Of a stretch of DNA of 64,000 nt, positions 34,308-43,219 are shown piece by piece. The notes under the pieces are model-generated. The model was not told the DNA's origin and searched no databases. It worked only from the letters and a program-made list of their open reading frames with translations. The position numbers were made by a program, and so were the translations under genes. This DNA is from PALSA-612 sp963776735 (GTDB lineage: Bacteria; Actinomycetota; Thermoleophilia; Gaiellales; Gaiellaceae): positions 1 through 64,000 of the forward strand of contig CAVZNV010000004.1 of the NCBI GenBank assembly GCA_963776735.1, in the 5' to 3' direction. Within the stretch, counting starts at the first letter, position 1. Each line of letters starts with the position of its first letter.

Positions 34308-35405
34308 CTAGCCTCGAGCGACGACACGCGCCTCTCCACCGACGAACACGGACTCGATCTCCACGTTGTCGTTGAGCACGACGATGTCCGCCGGGAAATC
34401 GGGCTCGAGCCGGCCGAGCGTCGGCAGGCCGAGCACGGCGGCCGGAACGGACGTGGCCGCGGCGACCGCATCCGGCAGCGCGACGCCGAGCGAGTGCAGG
34501 TTGCGGACGGCGTCGATCATCGTCAGGACGCTGCCGGCGAGGACGCCGTTCGGACCGCGCACCTCGCCGTCACGGACGACGACCTCGAGGCTGCCGAGGC
34601 TGTACGCACCGTCGGGAACGCCGGCGCCGGCGGTCGCGTCGGTGACGAGCGCGACGCGCCCCTTCGCCGCGTGCCAGACGAGCGCCACCGTGTCGTGGGC
34701 CAGGTGGACGCCGTCGTTGATGATCTGGACGATCACGTCGTCACGCGCCAGCGCCGCGCCGGCGATCCCCGGCTCGCGGTGCTCGAACGGACGCATCGCG
34801 TTGAAGAGGTGCGTGACCGTGTGCACGCCGCGGTCGAAGGCGGCATTCGCGACCTCGGCGGTCGCGTCCGTGTGACCGCACGAGACGGTGACGCCGCGCT
34901 GCTGCAGCTCGTCGATCAGCGCCGGTGCGCCGGGCAGCTCGGGCGCGATCGTCATGATCCGCACCGGCCCCGCCGCGAGCAGACGCGCGAGCAGCTCCGG
35001 CTCGGGATCGCGCCGCGCCGCCGGCGGATGCGTGCCCAGCCGGCGAGGCGAGAGGAACGGACCCTCGAGGTGGATGCCGAGGATGCGCGGCCCTTCGGCC
35101 ACGATCGGCACCTCGCGCATCGCGGCGACGAGCTCGTCCTCGGGCGTCGTGATCAGCGTCGGGAGGTAGCCGGTGACGCCCGTCTCGAGCAGCGCCTCGC
35201 CGGCACGCGCGTATCCGGCCGCGTCCGCCTCGAGGAAGTCGACGCCGCCGAAGCCGTTGACCTGCAGGTCGATGAAGCCGGGCGCCGCGATGCCGCGGCC
35301 GTTTCCCGACTCGATCCCGATGCGAGCGATCCGGCCGTCGACGACCTCGACGTCGCCCGGGATCAGCACGCCGCCGGTGACGGCCGCTTCGACCCCGAGC
35401 TTCAC
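34308..35405 (-). CDS. nagA: N-acetylglucosamine-6-phosphate deacetylase
   Basis: A 365-residue protein from GTG 35405, overlapping the MurQ stop (GTGA). Amidohydrolase signatures are PGFIDLQVNGFGGVDF, the metal glutamate in GIHLEGPFLSPRRLGTH, metal histidines in VSCGHTDAT and VTHLFNAMRPFEHREPG, and the catalytic aspartate in LVTDATAGAG. It removes the acetyl group from GlcNAc-6-phosphate, the product of MurQ, and passes glucosamine-6-phosphate to the SIS protein encoded next. Confidence 0.95.
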   Translation of the reverse strand: MKLGVEAAVTGGVLIPGDVEVVDGRIARIGIESGNGRGIAAPGFIDLQVNGFGGVDFLEADAAGYARAGEALLETGVTGYLPTLITTPEDELVAAMREVPIVAEGPRILGIHLEGPFLSPRRLGTHPPAARRDPEPELLARLLAAGPVRIMTIAPELPGAPALIDELQQRGVTVSCGHTDATAEVANAAFDRGVHTVTHLFNAMRPFEHREPGIAGAALARDDVIVQIINDGVHLAHDTVALVWHAAKGRVALVTDATAGAGVPDGAYSLGSLEVVVRDGEVRGPNGVLAGSVLTMIDAVRNLHSLGVALPDAVAAATSVPAAVLGLPTLGRLEPDFPADIVVLNDNVEIESVFVGGEARVVARG

Positions 35406-36295
35406 GGGGCGATCGCCCCGCGGATGTTGCCGCCTGCGGCCGCGAGTCGAGCCCTTGCCTCTGCGACGTCGACGCCGGCGAGCAGCACGACGATCGCGAC
35501 CTTGGCGCTGCCGTCGGCGGCCGCCAGCGCCTCGTCGGCCTGGTCCGTCGGCGCGCCGGTGGCGGTCATCACGATCCGCCGCACCCGGGCGCGCAGCTTC
35601 TCGTTCGTCGCCACGACGTCGACCATGAGGTTGTCGAAGGTCTTGCCGAGCCTGACCATTGCCACCGTCGAGATCGTGTTCAGGACGAGCTTCTGCGCCG
35701 TGCCGGCCTTCAGGCGCGTCGAGCCGGCGAGAAGCTCCGGGCCGACGACGACCGCGATCTCCTGCTCGGCGACCGCTGCCAGCGGCGAATCGGGGACGCA
35801 CACGAGGCACGCAGTCGCCGCGCCGGCCGAGCCGGCCGCCTCCATCGCGCCGAGCACGTACGGGGTCCGGCCGCTCGCGCTGATCCCGATCACGGCGTCC
35901 GTCGCACCGACGCCGACGGAGTGCACGTCTCGCCGGCCTGCGTCTGCGTCGTCCTCCGCCGCCTCCTGCTCCAGCGACGAGGGCGCGTCGGCGCCCGCGA
36001 GCAGCGCGACGACCTGCCCCGGCGCCGCCGAGAAGGTCGCCTCGCACTCCGAGGCGTCGACCGCGGCAAGGCGGCCCGACGACCCGGCGCCGACGTAGAC
36101 GAGGCGTCCGCCGGCCTGCAGCCGGTCGACCACCGTGTCGATGACGGCGGCGATGTCTGCAGCCGAGGAGGCTACGGCTGCAGGCACCGCCGCGTCCTGG
36201 TGGTTCATCAGCGCCACGAGCTCCTGCGTGGACCGCAGGTCGAGGTCGCGGGTCTCGGCGCTCCGCGCCTCGGTGATCAGATCGTCGAGCCCCAT
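35402..36295 (-). CDS. murQ: N-acetylmuramic acid-6-phosphate etherase
   Basis: A 297-residue protein from ATG 36295. The SIS fold shows GRLVYVGAGSSGRLAAVDASECEATFSA, where the glutamate of SEC is the expected catalytic acid, then DAVIGISASGRTPYVLGAMEAA and TRLKAGTAQKLVLNTISTVAMVRLGKTFDNLMVDV, which is highly typical of MurQ. It cleaves the lactyl ether of MurNAc-6-phosphate to give GlcNAc-6-phosphate and lactate. It is the first gene of murQ-nagA-SIS, with a GntR-type operator 33 bases upstream of its start. Confidence 0.95.
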   Translation of the reverse strand: MGLDDLITEARSAETRDLDLRSTQELVALMNHQDAAVPAAVASSAADIAAVIDTVVDRLQAGGRLVYVGAGSSGRLAAVDASECEATFSAAPGQVVALLAGADAPSSLEQEAAEDDADAGRRDVHSVGVGATDAVIGISASGRTPYVLGAMEAAGSAGAATACLVCVPDSPLAAVAEQEIAVVVGPELLAGSTRLKAGTAQKLVLNTISTVAMVRLGKTFDNLMVDVVATNEKLRARVRRIVMTATGAPTDQADEALAAADGSAKVAIVVLLAGVDVAEARARLAAAGGNIRGAIAP

Positions 36296-36327
36296 GGGTG
36301 CCGTGAGTCTACGCCTCTCCCCGGAAG

Positions 36328-36339
36328 TGGTCAATACCA
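36328..36339. promoter_or_regulatory. GntR/DasR-like operator 1 (TGGT-CAAT-ACCA)
   Basis: A perfect inverted repeat TGGT-N4-ACCA lies in the divergent gap between murQ and the MsiK-like ATPase gene, within a wider AGTGG/CCATT context. The DasR/NagR consensus of streptomycetes and bacilli is TGGTCTAGACCA, so the match is strong. It can control both directions. Confidence 0.75.
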
Positions 36340-36364
36340 TTTCACCAGATTGCCCACTTTGGTC

Positions 36365-36394
36365 TTGTCATCCGGGCCATCGGGGTTGTACGAT
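36365..36394 (+). promoter_or_regulatory. probable promoter of the MsiK-like ATPase/GntR operon, leaderless
   Basis: TTGTCA (36365-36370) and TACGAT (36389-36394) are 18 bases apart. Initiation about seven bases further would fall at or within two bases of the ATG at 36403, so the transcript would be nearly leaderless. No ribosome site is seen upstream of that ATG, in agreement. Confidence 0.5.
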
Positions 36395-36402
36395 CGCAGC
36401 CG

Positions 36403-37608
36403 ATGGCGGAGATCCGTCTCGAGAACGTCACCAAGCTGTTCGCCGGCGGCGTCGCCGCGGTCGACGGTGTCTCGCTCGACATCGCGAACGGCGAGTTCCT
36501 CGTGCTGGTCGGCCCCTCGGGCTGTGGCAAGACGACGCTGCTCCGCATGATCGCGGGGCTCGAGGAGGTCACCGGCGGCGCGATCTCGATCGACGGGAAC
36601 GACGTGACCGACCTCGCGCCGCGGCGCCGCGACATCGCCATGGTCTTCCAGAGCTACGCGCTCTACCCGCACATGAGCGTCCGCCAGAACCTCGCCTACG
36701 GGCTTAAGGTCAGGCGGACGCCGAAGGACCAGATCGCAACCAGGGTCGATGCGGTGGCGAAGCTCCTGGGCCTCGAGGACCTGCTCGACCGACGGCCGGC
36801 GCAGCTCTCGGGCGGCCAGCGGCAGCGGGTCGCGATGGGCCGCGCGATTGCGCGCGAACCGAAGGCGTTCCTGATGGACGAGCCGCTCTCGAACCTCGAC
36901 GCGAAGCTCCGCGTCGGCATGCGCGCGTCGCTGCAGCAGCTCCACCACCGGCTCGGGATCACGACCGTGTACGTCACGCACGACCAGATCGAGGCCATGA
37001 CGCTCGGGCAGCGCGTCGCGGTGATGCGGGACGGGCACATCCTCCAGGTCGACGAGCCGCAGCGCCTTTACCAGCAGCCGTGCGACCTATTCGTCGCCGC
37101 CTTCATCGGCTCCCCGGCGATGAACCTCGTCGAGGCGACGACCGACGGCGACGACGTCGTGTTCGGCCAGTTCCGCGTGCGCATGGCGCCCGGGCGGCAG
37201 CCGAAGACGGCGTCCGGCAGCCGTGTCGTGCTCGGCATCCGGCCGGAGAGCTTCGAGGATGACGCCTTCGCGTCTCCGGGCCTGCCGCGGATCGAGGCCG
37301 ACATCGAGGTGCTGGAGGAGCTCGGCTCGGACGCGCACGTCTTCTTCAGCGTCGACGCCCCGCGGATCACCGCCGAGACGCTGGAGGCCGGCGAGGAGGC
37401 GACCCTGCTGGCCGAGCAGAGGGCGCTCTTCACCGCCCGCGTCGACCCGCGCACGCGCGCCCACGTGCACGAGACACTGCGGCTCGCGGTCGACCCCGAG
37501 CGCTTCCACTTCTTCGACCACGCGAGCGGCGCGAGCCTTCTCGAGCGGCCACCGGCACCGGAATCCGCACCGCAGCCCGAGCAGGCCGGGACGGCGGTGC
37601 CCGCGTGA
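36403..37608 (+). CDS. msiK: sugar ABC transporter ATPase (MsiK/UgpC-like)
   Basis: A 401-residue protein from ATG 36403. Walker A is GPSGCGKTT (residues 42-50), the signature LSGGQRQRVAMGRA, Walker B AFLMDEPLSNLD, the switch VTHDQIEAMTLGQRV, followed by the two-part MalK-type regulatory domain (VVLGIRPESFEDD and RFHFFDHASG). In actinobacteria one such ATPase serves several sugar importers. The sugar importer downstream has no ATPase gene of its own, which fits. The stop overlaps the GntR start. Confidence 0.9.
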   Translation: MAEIRLENVTKLFAGGVAAVDGVSLDIANGEFLVLVGPSGCGKTTLLRMIAGLEEVTGGAISIDGNDVTDLAPRRRDIAMVFQSYALYPHMSVRQNLAYGLKVRRTPKDQIATRVDAVAKLLGLEDLLDRRPAQLSGGQRQRVAMGRAIAREPKAFLMDEPLSNLDAKLRVGMRASLQQLHHRLGITTVYVTHDQIEAMTLGQRVAVMRDGHILQVDEPQRLYQQPCDLFVAAFIGSPAMNLVEATTDGDDVVFGQFRVRMAPGRQPKTASGSRVVLGIRPESFEDDAFASPGLPRIEADIEVLEELGSDAHVFFSVDAPRITAETLEAGEEATLLAEQRALFTARVDPRTRAHVHETLRLAVDPERFHFFDHASGASLLERPPAPESAPQPEQAGTAVPA

Positions 37609-38357
37609 CGAAGCAGGCGGAGACGCGCGAGCGCGTCCGTGACCTGATCGAACAGCTCGTCGTCGGCGATGCGATTCCGTCCGAGCGCCAGCTCAGCCAG
37701 GACCTCGGCGTCTCGCGGCTGACGATCCGCGCCGCGCTCGACGAGCTGGCCCGCGAAGGGCATCTCGTGCGCCGGCGCGGCTCCGGCACGTTCGTCAGCG
37801 AGCCCAAGATCGCACAGGAGCTGACGATGAGCTCCTTCACCGACGACATCCAGGCCCGCGGCATGACGCCGGGCAGCCGGACGCTCGAGCTTGGCGTCGT
37901 CCCGGCCGGCGCGCGTCTCGGCCGCGTCCTGCACGTCTCGCCGTCCGAGCCGGTCGTCGTCGCCAAGCGCCTTCGGCTCGCCGACCGCGACTCGATGGCG
38001 ATCGAGACGCTGCACGTCCGCGAGTCCCTGATCCCCGGGCTCGCGAAGGACGACCTCGAGAACGGCTCCTTCTACGCCTTGCTGCGCAACCGGTACGGGA
38101 TCGAGATCGTTGGCGGCCAGCAGACGATCGAGCCCACGGTCACGAACGAGGAGGAGTCCTCCGCGCTCGGCGTGCCGCTGCACTCGCCCGCCTTCCTGTT
38201 CGAGCGCGTCACCCGCTCCGAGACCGAGATCGTCGAGTTCGTCAGCTCGATCTACCGCGGCGACCGCTACCGGCTCGTCACCGAGCTCAGCGTCCGGCCG
38301 ACCCCGCGCCGCTCCGGAACGCCGATCGCGCTGTACGACGACGGGTTGGGTCTCTGA
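37605..38357 (+). CDS. GntR/HutC-family regulator with UTRA domain (DasR/NagR-like)
   Basis: A 250-residue protein from GTG 37605. The winged HTH is RVRDLIEQLVVGDAIPSERQLSQDLGVSRLTIRAALDELAREGHLVRRRGSGTFV. The UTRA effector domain follows (TMSSFTDDIQARGMTPGSRTLELGVVPAG, then TIEPTVTNEEESSALGV). DasR and NagR of this class bind GlcNAc-6-phosphate or glucosamine-6-phosphate. Three TGGT-N4-ACCA sites flank its own transcription unit, so it very probably controls the whole amino-sugar cluster, itself included. Confidence 0.88.
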   Translation: MTKQAETRERVRDLIEQLVVGDAIPSERQLSQDLGVSRLTIRAALDELAREGHLVRRRGSGTFVSEPKIAQELTMSSFTDDIQARGMTPGSRTLELGVVPAGARLGRVLHVSPSEPVVVAKRLRLADRDSMAIETLHVRESLIPGLAKDDLENGSFYALLRNRYGIEIVGGQQTIEPTVTNEEESSALGVPLHSPAFLFERVTRSETEIVEFVSSIYRGDRYRLVTELSVRPTPRRSGTPIALYDDGLGL

Positions 38358-38367
38358 ATCTGCGAGT

Positions 38368-38379
38368 TGGTCAGTACCA
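38368..38379. promoter_or_regulatory. GntR/DasR-like operator 2 (TGGT-CAGT-ACCA)
   Basis: A perfect inverted repeat lies 11 bases after the GntR stop, upstream of the binding-protein gene. It differs from operator 1 by one base in the spacer. Confidence 0.72.
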
Positions 38380-38487
38380 TCTGGCCCGCTGTTGCTCCGT
38401 ACTTGCACAAACACCGCTCGGCAAGGGCGAAAAAGTGGTCTTGACATACACGGACTTGTGTGAGAGCCTTCGCCGCGGGATGGCGAG

Positions 38488-38499
38488 TGGTATTAACCA
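38488..38499. promoter_or_regulatory. GntR/DasR-like operator 3 (TGGT-ATTA-ACCA)
   Basis: A third perfect inverted repeat lies 71 bases before the binding-protein ATG and downstream of a consensus TTGACA (38441-38446). A partial fourth site, TGGTCTTGACAT (38436-38447), overlaps that -35 box. I could not identify a convincing -10 box, so the exact promoter is open. Confidence 0.68.
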
Positions 38500-38569
38500 A
38501 TCCGCCGAGCCGAGGCCAGCGCCTGCGGGGCGCAGCTCGAGTTCGGCCAGAGCAATGGAGGGCTCCTCA

Positions 38570-39811
38570 ATGAAGAGACGGAAGACAATCGCCGTCGGCT
38601 TCGTCGCTCTCGCCGCGCTCGTATTTGCGATCGCCGCGGGCGGCGTCTCCGGCGCAACCAAGGCCAAGAGCATCACCGTCTGGCTCCAGACGGACGCTCA
38701 GGCAACGAACTGGCAGCCGATCGTGGCGGCGGCCAACGCGCAGTTCCAGAAGGACACGGGAGCCACGGCCAACGTCCAGTACCAGTCGTGGGGCACGCAC
38801 CTGCAGAAGTTCGACGCCACGCTCGCCGGCGGCAACACGCCGGACGTCATCGAGATGGGGAACACCGAGACGACGAAGTACATGGCGGCAGGCGCGTTCC
38901 AGGATCTGAGCGCCGACAAGGCGTCGTTCCCGAACTCGAGCACGTGGCTCGCCGGTCTCGCGGCCTCCGGTCGCTACAACGGCAAGCTCTACGCAATCCC
39001 CTACTACGCCGGCTCGCGTGTCGTCACCTATCGCACCGACCTCTGGAAGAAGGCCGGGCTGAAGGTGCCGACGAGCCTCGCGCAGCTCGCGGCCGACGGC
39101 GCGAAGCTGATCAAGATGAACCCGAAGAAGGGCTTCTCGGGTTTCTACATCGCCGGTACCGACTGGTACTCCGCGATGGGCTTCGTGTTCGACTACGGCG
39201 GGAACATCGCCGTTCGCGTGAGCGGCAAGTGGAGGGGCGCGCTCGACTCGCCGAAGTCCCTCGCCGGCCTGACCGCGTACAAGAACTTCTTCAACGCGGC
39301 CTCCCGCGCCAGCAAGACGACGGACGAGGCGCACCCGAACCCGTACGACCAGTACGCCGCAGGCCTCGCGGGCTCGATGGTCGGGCCTGCCTGGTACACC
39401 TGCTGCGTCAAGCCCTACACCGGCGTGACCGGCCAGTTCGTCATGCCGAGCCACGTCAAGGGCCAGGTCATGCCGGGCTTCCTCGGCGGCTCCGACCTCG
39501 CGGTGCCCGTGGGCGCCGACAAGTCGCTCGGTGAGAAGTGGATCCAGGACTACACCTCGACGGCTTCCGAGAAGGCGCTCGAGGGAATCGGCAACATCCC
39601 GAACACGACCAGCCTGTTCAACCCGGCGAAGATCAACGAGAAGGCGGCGGCGCGCAGCTGGTTCGTGCCGACCGCGAAGAACTGGGTCAACGTCGAGAAC
39701 CAGAACATCCTCCGCAACATGCTGGCCGAGATCCTCACCAACAGGCTGTCCGTCAAGCAGGCCGCGACGGCAGCGAGTGACGACGTCGCGTCGATCCTGA
39801 ACGCGCCGTAG
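38570..39811 (+). CDS. sugar ABC transporter substrate-binding protein
   Basis: A 413-residue protein from ATG 38570, eight bases after GGAGG. Signal peptide MKRRKTIAVGFVALAALVFA has no lipobox. The family 1 extracellular binding protein pattern is ITVWLQTDAQATNWQPIVAAANAQFQKDTGATANVQYQSWG, TPDVIEMGNTETTKYMAAGAFQDLS and KLYAIPYYAGSRVVTYRTDLWKKAGL. In this cluster the likely ligand is GlcNAc, chitobiose or a muropeptide-derived sugar. The DasABC-like arrangement with NagZ downstream supports that. Confidence 0.9.
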   Translation: MKRRKTIAVGFVALAALVFAIAAGGVSGATKAKSITVWLQTDAQATNWQPIVAAANAQFQKDTGATANVQYQSWGTHLQKFDATLAGGNTPDVIEMGNTETTKYMAAGAFQDLSADKASFPNSSTWLAGLAASGRYNGKLYAIPYYAGSRVVTYRTDLWKKAGLKVPTSLAQLAADGAKLIKMNPKKGFSGFYIAGTDWYSAMGFVFDYGGNIAVRVSGKWRGALDSPKSLAGLTAYKNFFNAASRASKTTDEAHPNPYDQYAAGLAGSMVGPAWYTCCVKPYTGVTGQFVMPSHVKGQVMPGFLGGSDLAVPVGADKSLGEKWIQDYTSTASEKALEGIGNIPNTTSLFNPAKINEKAAARSWFVPTAKNWVNVENQNILRNMLAEILTNRLSVKQAATAASDDVASILNAP

Positions 39812-39827
39812 AGGACAATCGAGTCGG

Positions 39828-40781
39828 GTGACCTCCCTCCCGGCCGATACGCAAAACGCCGCCGAGCAGGGCCTCCTCCCTGCTCGGCGGCGTTTCACCT
39901 GGGCGCGCGCCGGGCGCGCGGCGGTCCCCTACCTGCTGCTCCTGCCCGTGCTGGCCGCGATCGGGGCCGTCCTCGGCTACCCGGTCGGCTACCTGATCAA
40001 CCTCTCGTTCCAGAAGTACGGGCTGCCCGAGCTGATCCAGCACTCGGGCGAGTACATCGGCTTCCACAACTACTACCTCGTCCTCCACGACCCGGTCTTC
40101 TGGAACACGCTCGAGCGGACGATCGTCTTCACGGCGGCGAACGTGGGCCTGACGATGGGGCTCGGGACGCTGTTCGCGCTGCTGCTCGTGCGCGTCTCGA
40201 CCTGGGTGCGGATCCCGCTCACGGCCGGGCTCGTGCTCGTGTGGTCGATGCCGGTCGTCGTCGCCGTCCAGCTCTGGTACTGGATGACGAACTTCGAGAA
40301 CGGTGTGTTGAACCAGATCCTCGGACTCGGCCAGCACGACTGGTACGCGTCGACGACGTCCTCCCTCGGCGTCGTCACCGCGCTGATCGTCTGGGGCGCC
40401 CTTCCGTTCGTCGTGATCACGCTCTACGCCGGCCTGGCGCAGGTGCCGCACGAGCTCGTCGAGGCTGCCGAGATCGACGGCGCTCGAGCGTGGCGTGTGT
40501 TCAAGGACGTGACCTTCCCGATCCTGAAGCCGATCTTCCTCGTGCTCACGAGCCTGTCGATCATCTGGGACTTCGGCGTCTTCACGCAGCCGTACCTGCT
40601 GATCGGCCGCGAGCACCAGTACCCGTCGAACTACGTCATGGGCGTCTATGTCTACATCAAGGCGTACGCGGACAACGACTACGGACAGGGTGCGGCGATC
40701 TCGATCCTGATGCTGCTGATCGTGGCCGTGCTCAGCGTCTTTTACGTTCGCAAGATGGTCCGGATGGGGACCGAGGCATGA
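39828..40781 (+). CDS. sugar ABC permease 1
   Basis: A 317-residue protein whose only available start is GTG 39828. Residues 1-35 include a stretch encoded by a long hairpin (NAAEQGLLPARRRFTW). The membrane core begins at VPYLLLLPVLAAIGAVLGYPVGYLINLSF, and the EAA loop is VPHELVEAAEIDGARAWRVFKDVTFPILKP. It is MalF/UgpA-like. The following permease starts four bases before its stop. Confidence 0.88.
   Translation: MTSLPADTQNAAEQGLLPARRRFTWARAGRAAVPYLLLLPVLAAIGAVLGYPVGYLINLSFQKYGLPELIQHSGEYIGFHNYYLVLHDPVFWNTLERTIVFTAANVGLTMGLGTLFALLLVRVSTWVRIPLTAGLVLVWSMPVVVAVQLWYWMTNFENGVLNQILGLGQHDWYASTTSSLGVVTALIVWGALPFVVITLYAGLAQVPHELVEAAEIDGARAWRVFKDVTFPILKPIFLVLTSLSIIWDFGVFTQPYLLIGREHQYPSNYVMGVYVYIKAYADNDYGQGAAISILMLLIVAVLSVFYVRKMVRMGTEA
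39854..39895. terminator. perfect 18-bp hairpin at the binding-protein/permease junction
   Basis: Arms AAACGCCGCCGAGCAGGG and its complement enclose the loop CCTCCT, and the stem ends in GTTTC. It forms 43 bases after the binding-protein stop and within codons 9-23 of the permease gene. This is a very stable element that should cause partial termination or protect the upstream mRNA. Confidence 0.75.
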
Positions 40782-41671
40782 GCGCCGCGGCTCCGAGCAC
40801 GTCGACCGCGCGCGCCGAGCGCAAGCGCCGCTCGAAGCGCCGCCGGCTCGCCGGCCAGACGGGCTGGAATCTCGTCGGCATCGTCGTCACCGTCGTGATG
40901 GTCTTCCCCGTCTACTGGATGATCTCGACGGCGTTCAAGCCGGACAGCGAGATCCTGAGCGGCTCCTGGTTCCCGCTCCACCCGACGCTCGACCACTTCC
41001 GCTCGGCGATCTCGGGCACCGACCACCCCTACTTCTGGAACTCCGTGCTGAACTCGCTGATCGTCGTCGGCGTCACCGTGGCGCTGTCGATGGTGCTCGC
41101 GTTCCTGGCCGCGATCGCGCTCGCGAAGTACCGCTTCACCGGGGCGAAGGCCTTCATCGTGCTGATGATCGGCATCCAGATGCTGCCGCAGGCGGGCCTG
41201 ATCATCCCGCTCTACCTCGTTCTGCGGGACTACGGCCTGGTCGGGTCGCTGACCGGCGTGATCGTCACGTACATGACCTTCGTGCTGCCGTTCGCGGTCT
41301 GGACGCTGCGCGGCTTCATCATCGGCGTGCCGAAGGACCTGGAGGAGGCGGCGATGGTCGACGGCTCGAGCCGCCTCGGCGCGTTCTTCCGCATCCTGCT
41401 TCCGCTCGTCGCGCCCGGGCTCGTGGCGACGTCCGTGTTCGTCTTCATCACGAGCTGGAACGAGTTCATCTTCGCCAACGTGCTGCTGAACGACAACGCG
41501 AAGCAGACGGTGACGGTCTGGCTCTCGTACTTCACGGGCACGTCGCGGCACACGGACTGGGGCGCGCTGATGGCGGCCTCGACGCTGACCGCGATCCCGG
41601 TCGTCGCGTTCTTCCTGCTGATCCAGCGCAAGATCGCGTTCGGACTGACCGCGGGCGCCGTCAAGGGCTAA
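40778..41671 (+). CDS. sugar ABC permease 2
   Basis: A 297-residue protein from ATG 40778 (overlap ATGA). A basic N-terminal tail precedes six membrane spans, with the EAA loop VPKDLEEAAMVDGSSRLGAFFRILLPLVAPGLVA typical of MalG/UgpE. Its TAA stop shares one base with the NagZ start. Confidence 0.9.
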   Translation: MSAAAPSTSTARAERKRRSKRRRLAGQTGWNLVGIVVTVVMVFPVYWMISTAFKPDSEILSGSWFPLHPTLDHFRSAISGTDHPYFWNSVLNSLIVVGVTVALSMVLAFLAAIALAKYRFTGAKAFIVLMIGIQMLPQAGLIIPLYLVLRDYGLVGSLTGVIVTYMTFVLPFAVWTLRGFIIGVPKDLEEAAMVDGSSRLGAFFRILLPLVAPGLVATSVFVFITSWNEFIFANVLLNDNAKQTVTVWLSYFTGTSRHTDWGALMAASTLTAIPVVAFFLLIQRKIAFGLTAGAVKG

Positions 41672-43101
41672 TGACCGACCTCCGCCGGCTCGCGCTCGCC
41701 TGCGTCTGGCCCGGGTTCCCGGGCTACGAGGCGCCGGAGTGGCTGCGGCGGCGGCTCGCGGACGGGCTCGGCGGCGTCTGCCTGTTCGGCTGGAACGTCC
41801 GCGACGTGGAGCAGGTCGCCGCGCTGACCGCGTCGCTGCGGGCAGAGAACCCGGCCGTGCTCGTCTCGACGGACGAGGAGGGCGGAGACGTCACACGGCT
41901 CGAGGTCGGGAGCGGCAGCTCGTACCCCGGGAACTGGGCTCTCGGAGTCGTCGACGACGTCGACGTGACGGCCGATGTGGCCGCCGGGATCGGCTCGCTG
42001 TGCGCCCGTGCCGGGATCAACCTCGACCTCGCGCCGGTCGCCGACGTGAACTCGAACCCGGCCAACCCCGTGATCGGCATTCGCTCGTTCGGCTCCGATC
42101 CGGAGCTCGTCGCGCGGCACGTGGCCGCGTTCGTCGACGGCCTGCAGCGCTGCGGCGTCGCGGCGTGCGCCAAGCACTTCCCCGGCCACGGCGACACGGC
42201 GCAGGACTCGCACGTCGAGCTGCCGCGTGCCGAGGGCGATCTCGACGCCGCGCTCGTGCCGTTCCGCGCCGCGATCGCAGCGGGCGTGCAGGCGATCATG
42301 ACGGCGCACATCGTCGTGCCGGCGTTTGGCGAGCTCCCGGCGACGGTCAACCCGCACGTGCTCGGGGGCCTGCTCCGCGGCGAGCTCGGCTTCAACGGAC
42401 TCGTGGTCACGGACGCGCTGGAGATGCGCGGCCTCGCCGACTCCGTCGGCGTCGAGGACGGAGCCGTGCTGGCTCTCGCCGCCGGAGCCGACGCGCTCTG
42501 TCTCGGCCACGACCTGCACGACGACGCCGTCGAGAGCGTGTCGAGCGCGATCGTGGTGGCGGTCGAGGCCGGCCGGCTGCCGGTCGAGCGGCTCGAGGAA
42601 GCCTCCGAACGGATCGCCCGCGTCGCCGACTGGGCGCAGCCGCGTGCGGTCGCGGTCGATGCCGGGCTCGGGCTCGAGGCCGCCCGGCGCGCGCTCCGGG
42701 TCGAGGGCGACGCCCGGCTCGACGGGCCGGCTCTGGTCGTCGAGCTCCTGCCGGAGCCGAACATCGCCGCCGGCGTCGCCGAGCACTCGCTCGCGGAGCT
42801 CCTCGGCGGAAGCGACCCGGACGGACGACCCGTCGTCGTCCTCCGTGACGCGCACCGCCACCAGTGGGCGCGGGCCGAGACCGAGCGGATCCTCACGGAG
42901 CACCCGGACGCGATCGTGGTCGAGACGGGCCTCCCGCTCTGGCGCCCGCCCTCGGCGCGCACGTACGTCGCGACGAACGGCGCCGGCTGCGCGAACCTCC
43001 CGGCCGCGAGCGAACGGCTGCGGGCCGCCGCGCGTGACACAGCCGACCGGCCACGCAGGCCGGCTGTGGACGAGAAGTTCAGATTCGTCACGCCCGTGTG
43101 A
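41671..43101 (+). CDS. nagZ: beta-N-acetylhexosaminidase, glycoside hydrolase family 3 (NagZ-like)
   Basis: A 476-residue protein from ATG 41671. The GH3 hexosaminidase motif KHFPGHGDT (residues 168-176) provides the His/Asp acid-base pair, and D248 in VVTDALEMRG is the expected nucleophile. STDEEGGDVTRL corresponds to the conserved EGG loop. No signal peptide is present, so it acts inside the cell on imported GlcNAc-MurNAc or chitobiose. A C-terminal extension of about 130 residues beyond E. coli NagZ is seen in Gram-positive relatives. It closes the importer operon. Confidence 0.92.
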   Translation: MTDLRRLALACVWPGFPGYEAPEWLRRRLADGLGGVCLFGWNVRDVEQVAALTASLRAENPAVLVSTDEEGGDVTRLEVGSGSSYPGNWALGVVDDVDVTADVAAGIGSLCARAGINLDLAPVADVNSNPANPVIGIRSFGSDPELVARHVAAFVDGLQRCGVAACAKHFPGHGDTAQDSHVELPRAEGDLDAALVPFRAAIAAGVQAIMTAHIVVPAFGELPATVNPHVLGGLLRGELGFNGLVVTDALEMRGLADSVGVEDGAVLALAAGADALCLGHDLHDDAVESVSSAIVVAVEAGRLPVERLEEASERIARVADWAQPRAVAVDAGLGLEAARRALRVEGDARLDGPALVVELLPEPNIAAGVAEHSLAELLGGSDPDGRPVVVLRDAHRHQWARAETERILTEHPDAIVVETGLPLWRPPSARTYVATNGAGCANLPAASERLRAAARDTADRPRRPAVDEKFRFVTPV

Positions 43102-43102
43102 C

Positions 43103-43170
43103 GCCCGCGTCCCAGCTTCGCGGGCACCGTCTGAGGCGGGTGGCGAGTCTCTCCCCACCCGGGTGGGGAG
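43103..43170. terminator. two successive hairpins after NagZ
   Basis: The first has GCCCGCG/CGCGGGC arms (43103-43109 and 43119-43125). The second is a perfect 20-base palindrome of CTCCCCACCC and its complement (43151-43170). They fill the gap between two convergent operons, and no gene is supported in the 118-base gap. Confidence 0.65.
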
Positions 43171-43219
43171 GCGTGTGCGGTTCCGCGCGCGTGTCCTTCC
43201 GCCGCCCGTCAGGGGCGGG

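Noticed and set aside
38441..38470. Full promoter using the TTGACA at 38441
   Set aside because: The -35 box is consensus, but no acceptable -10 box lies 15-19 bases further, so only the box was noted.
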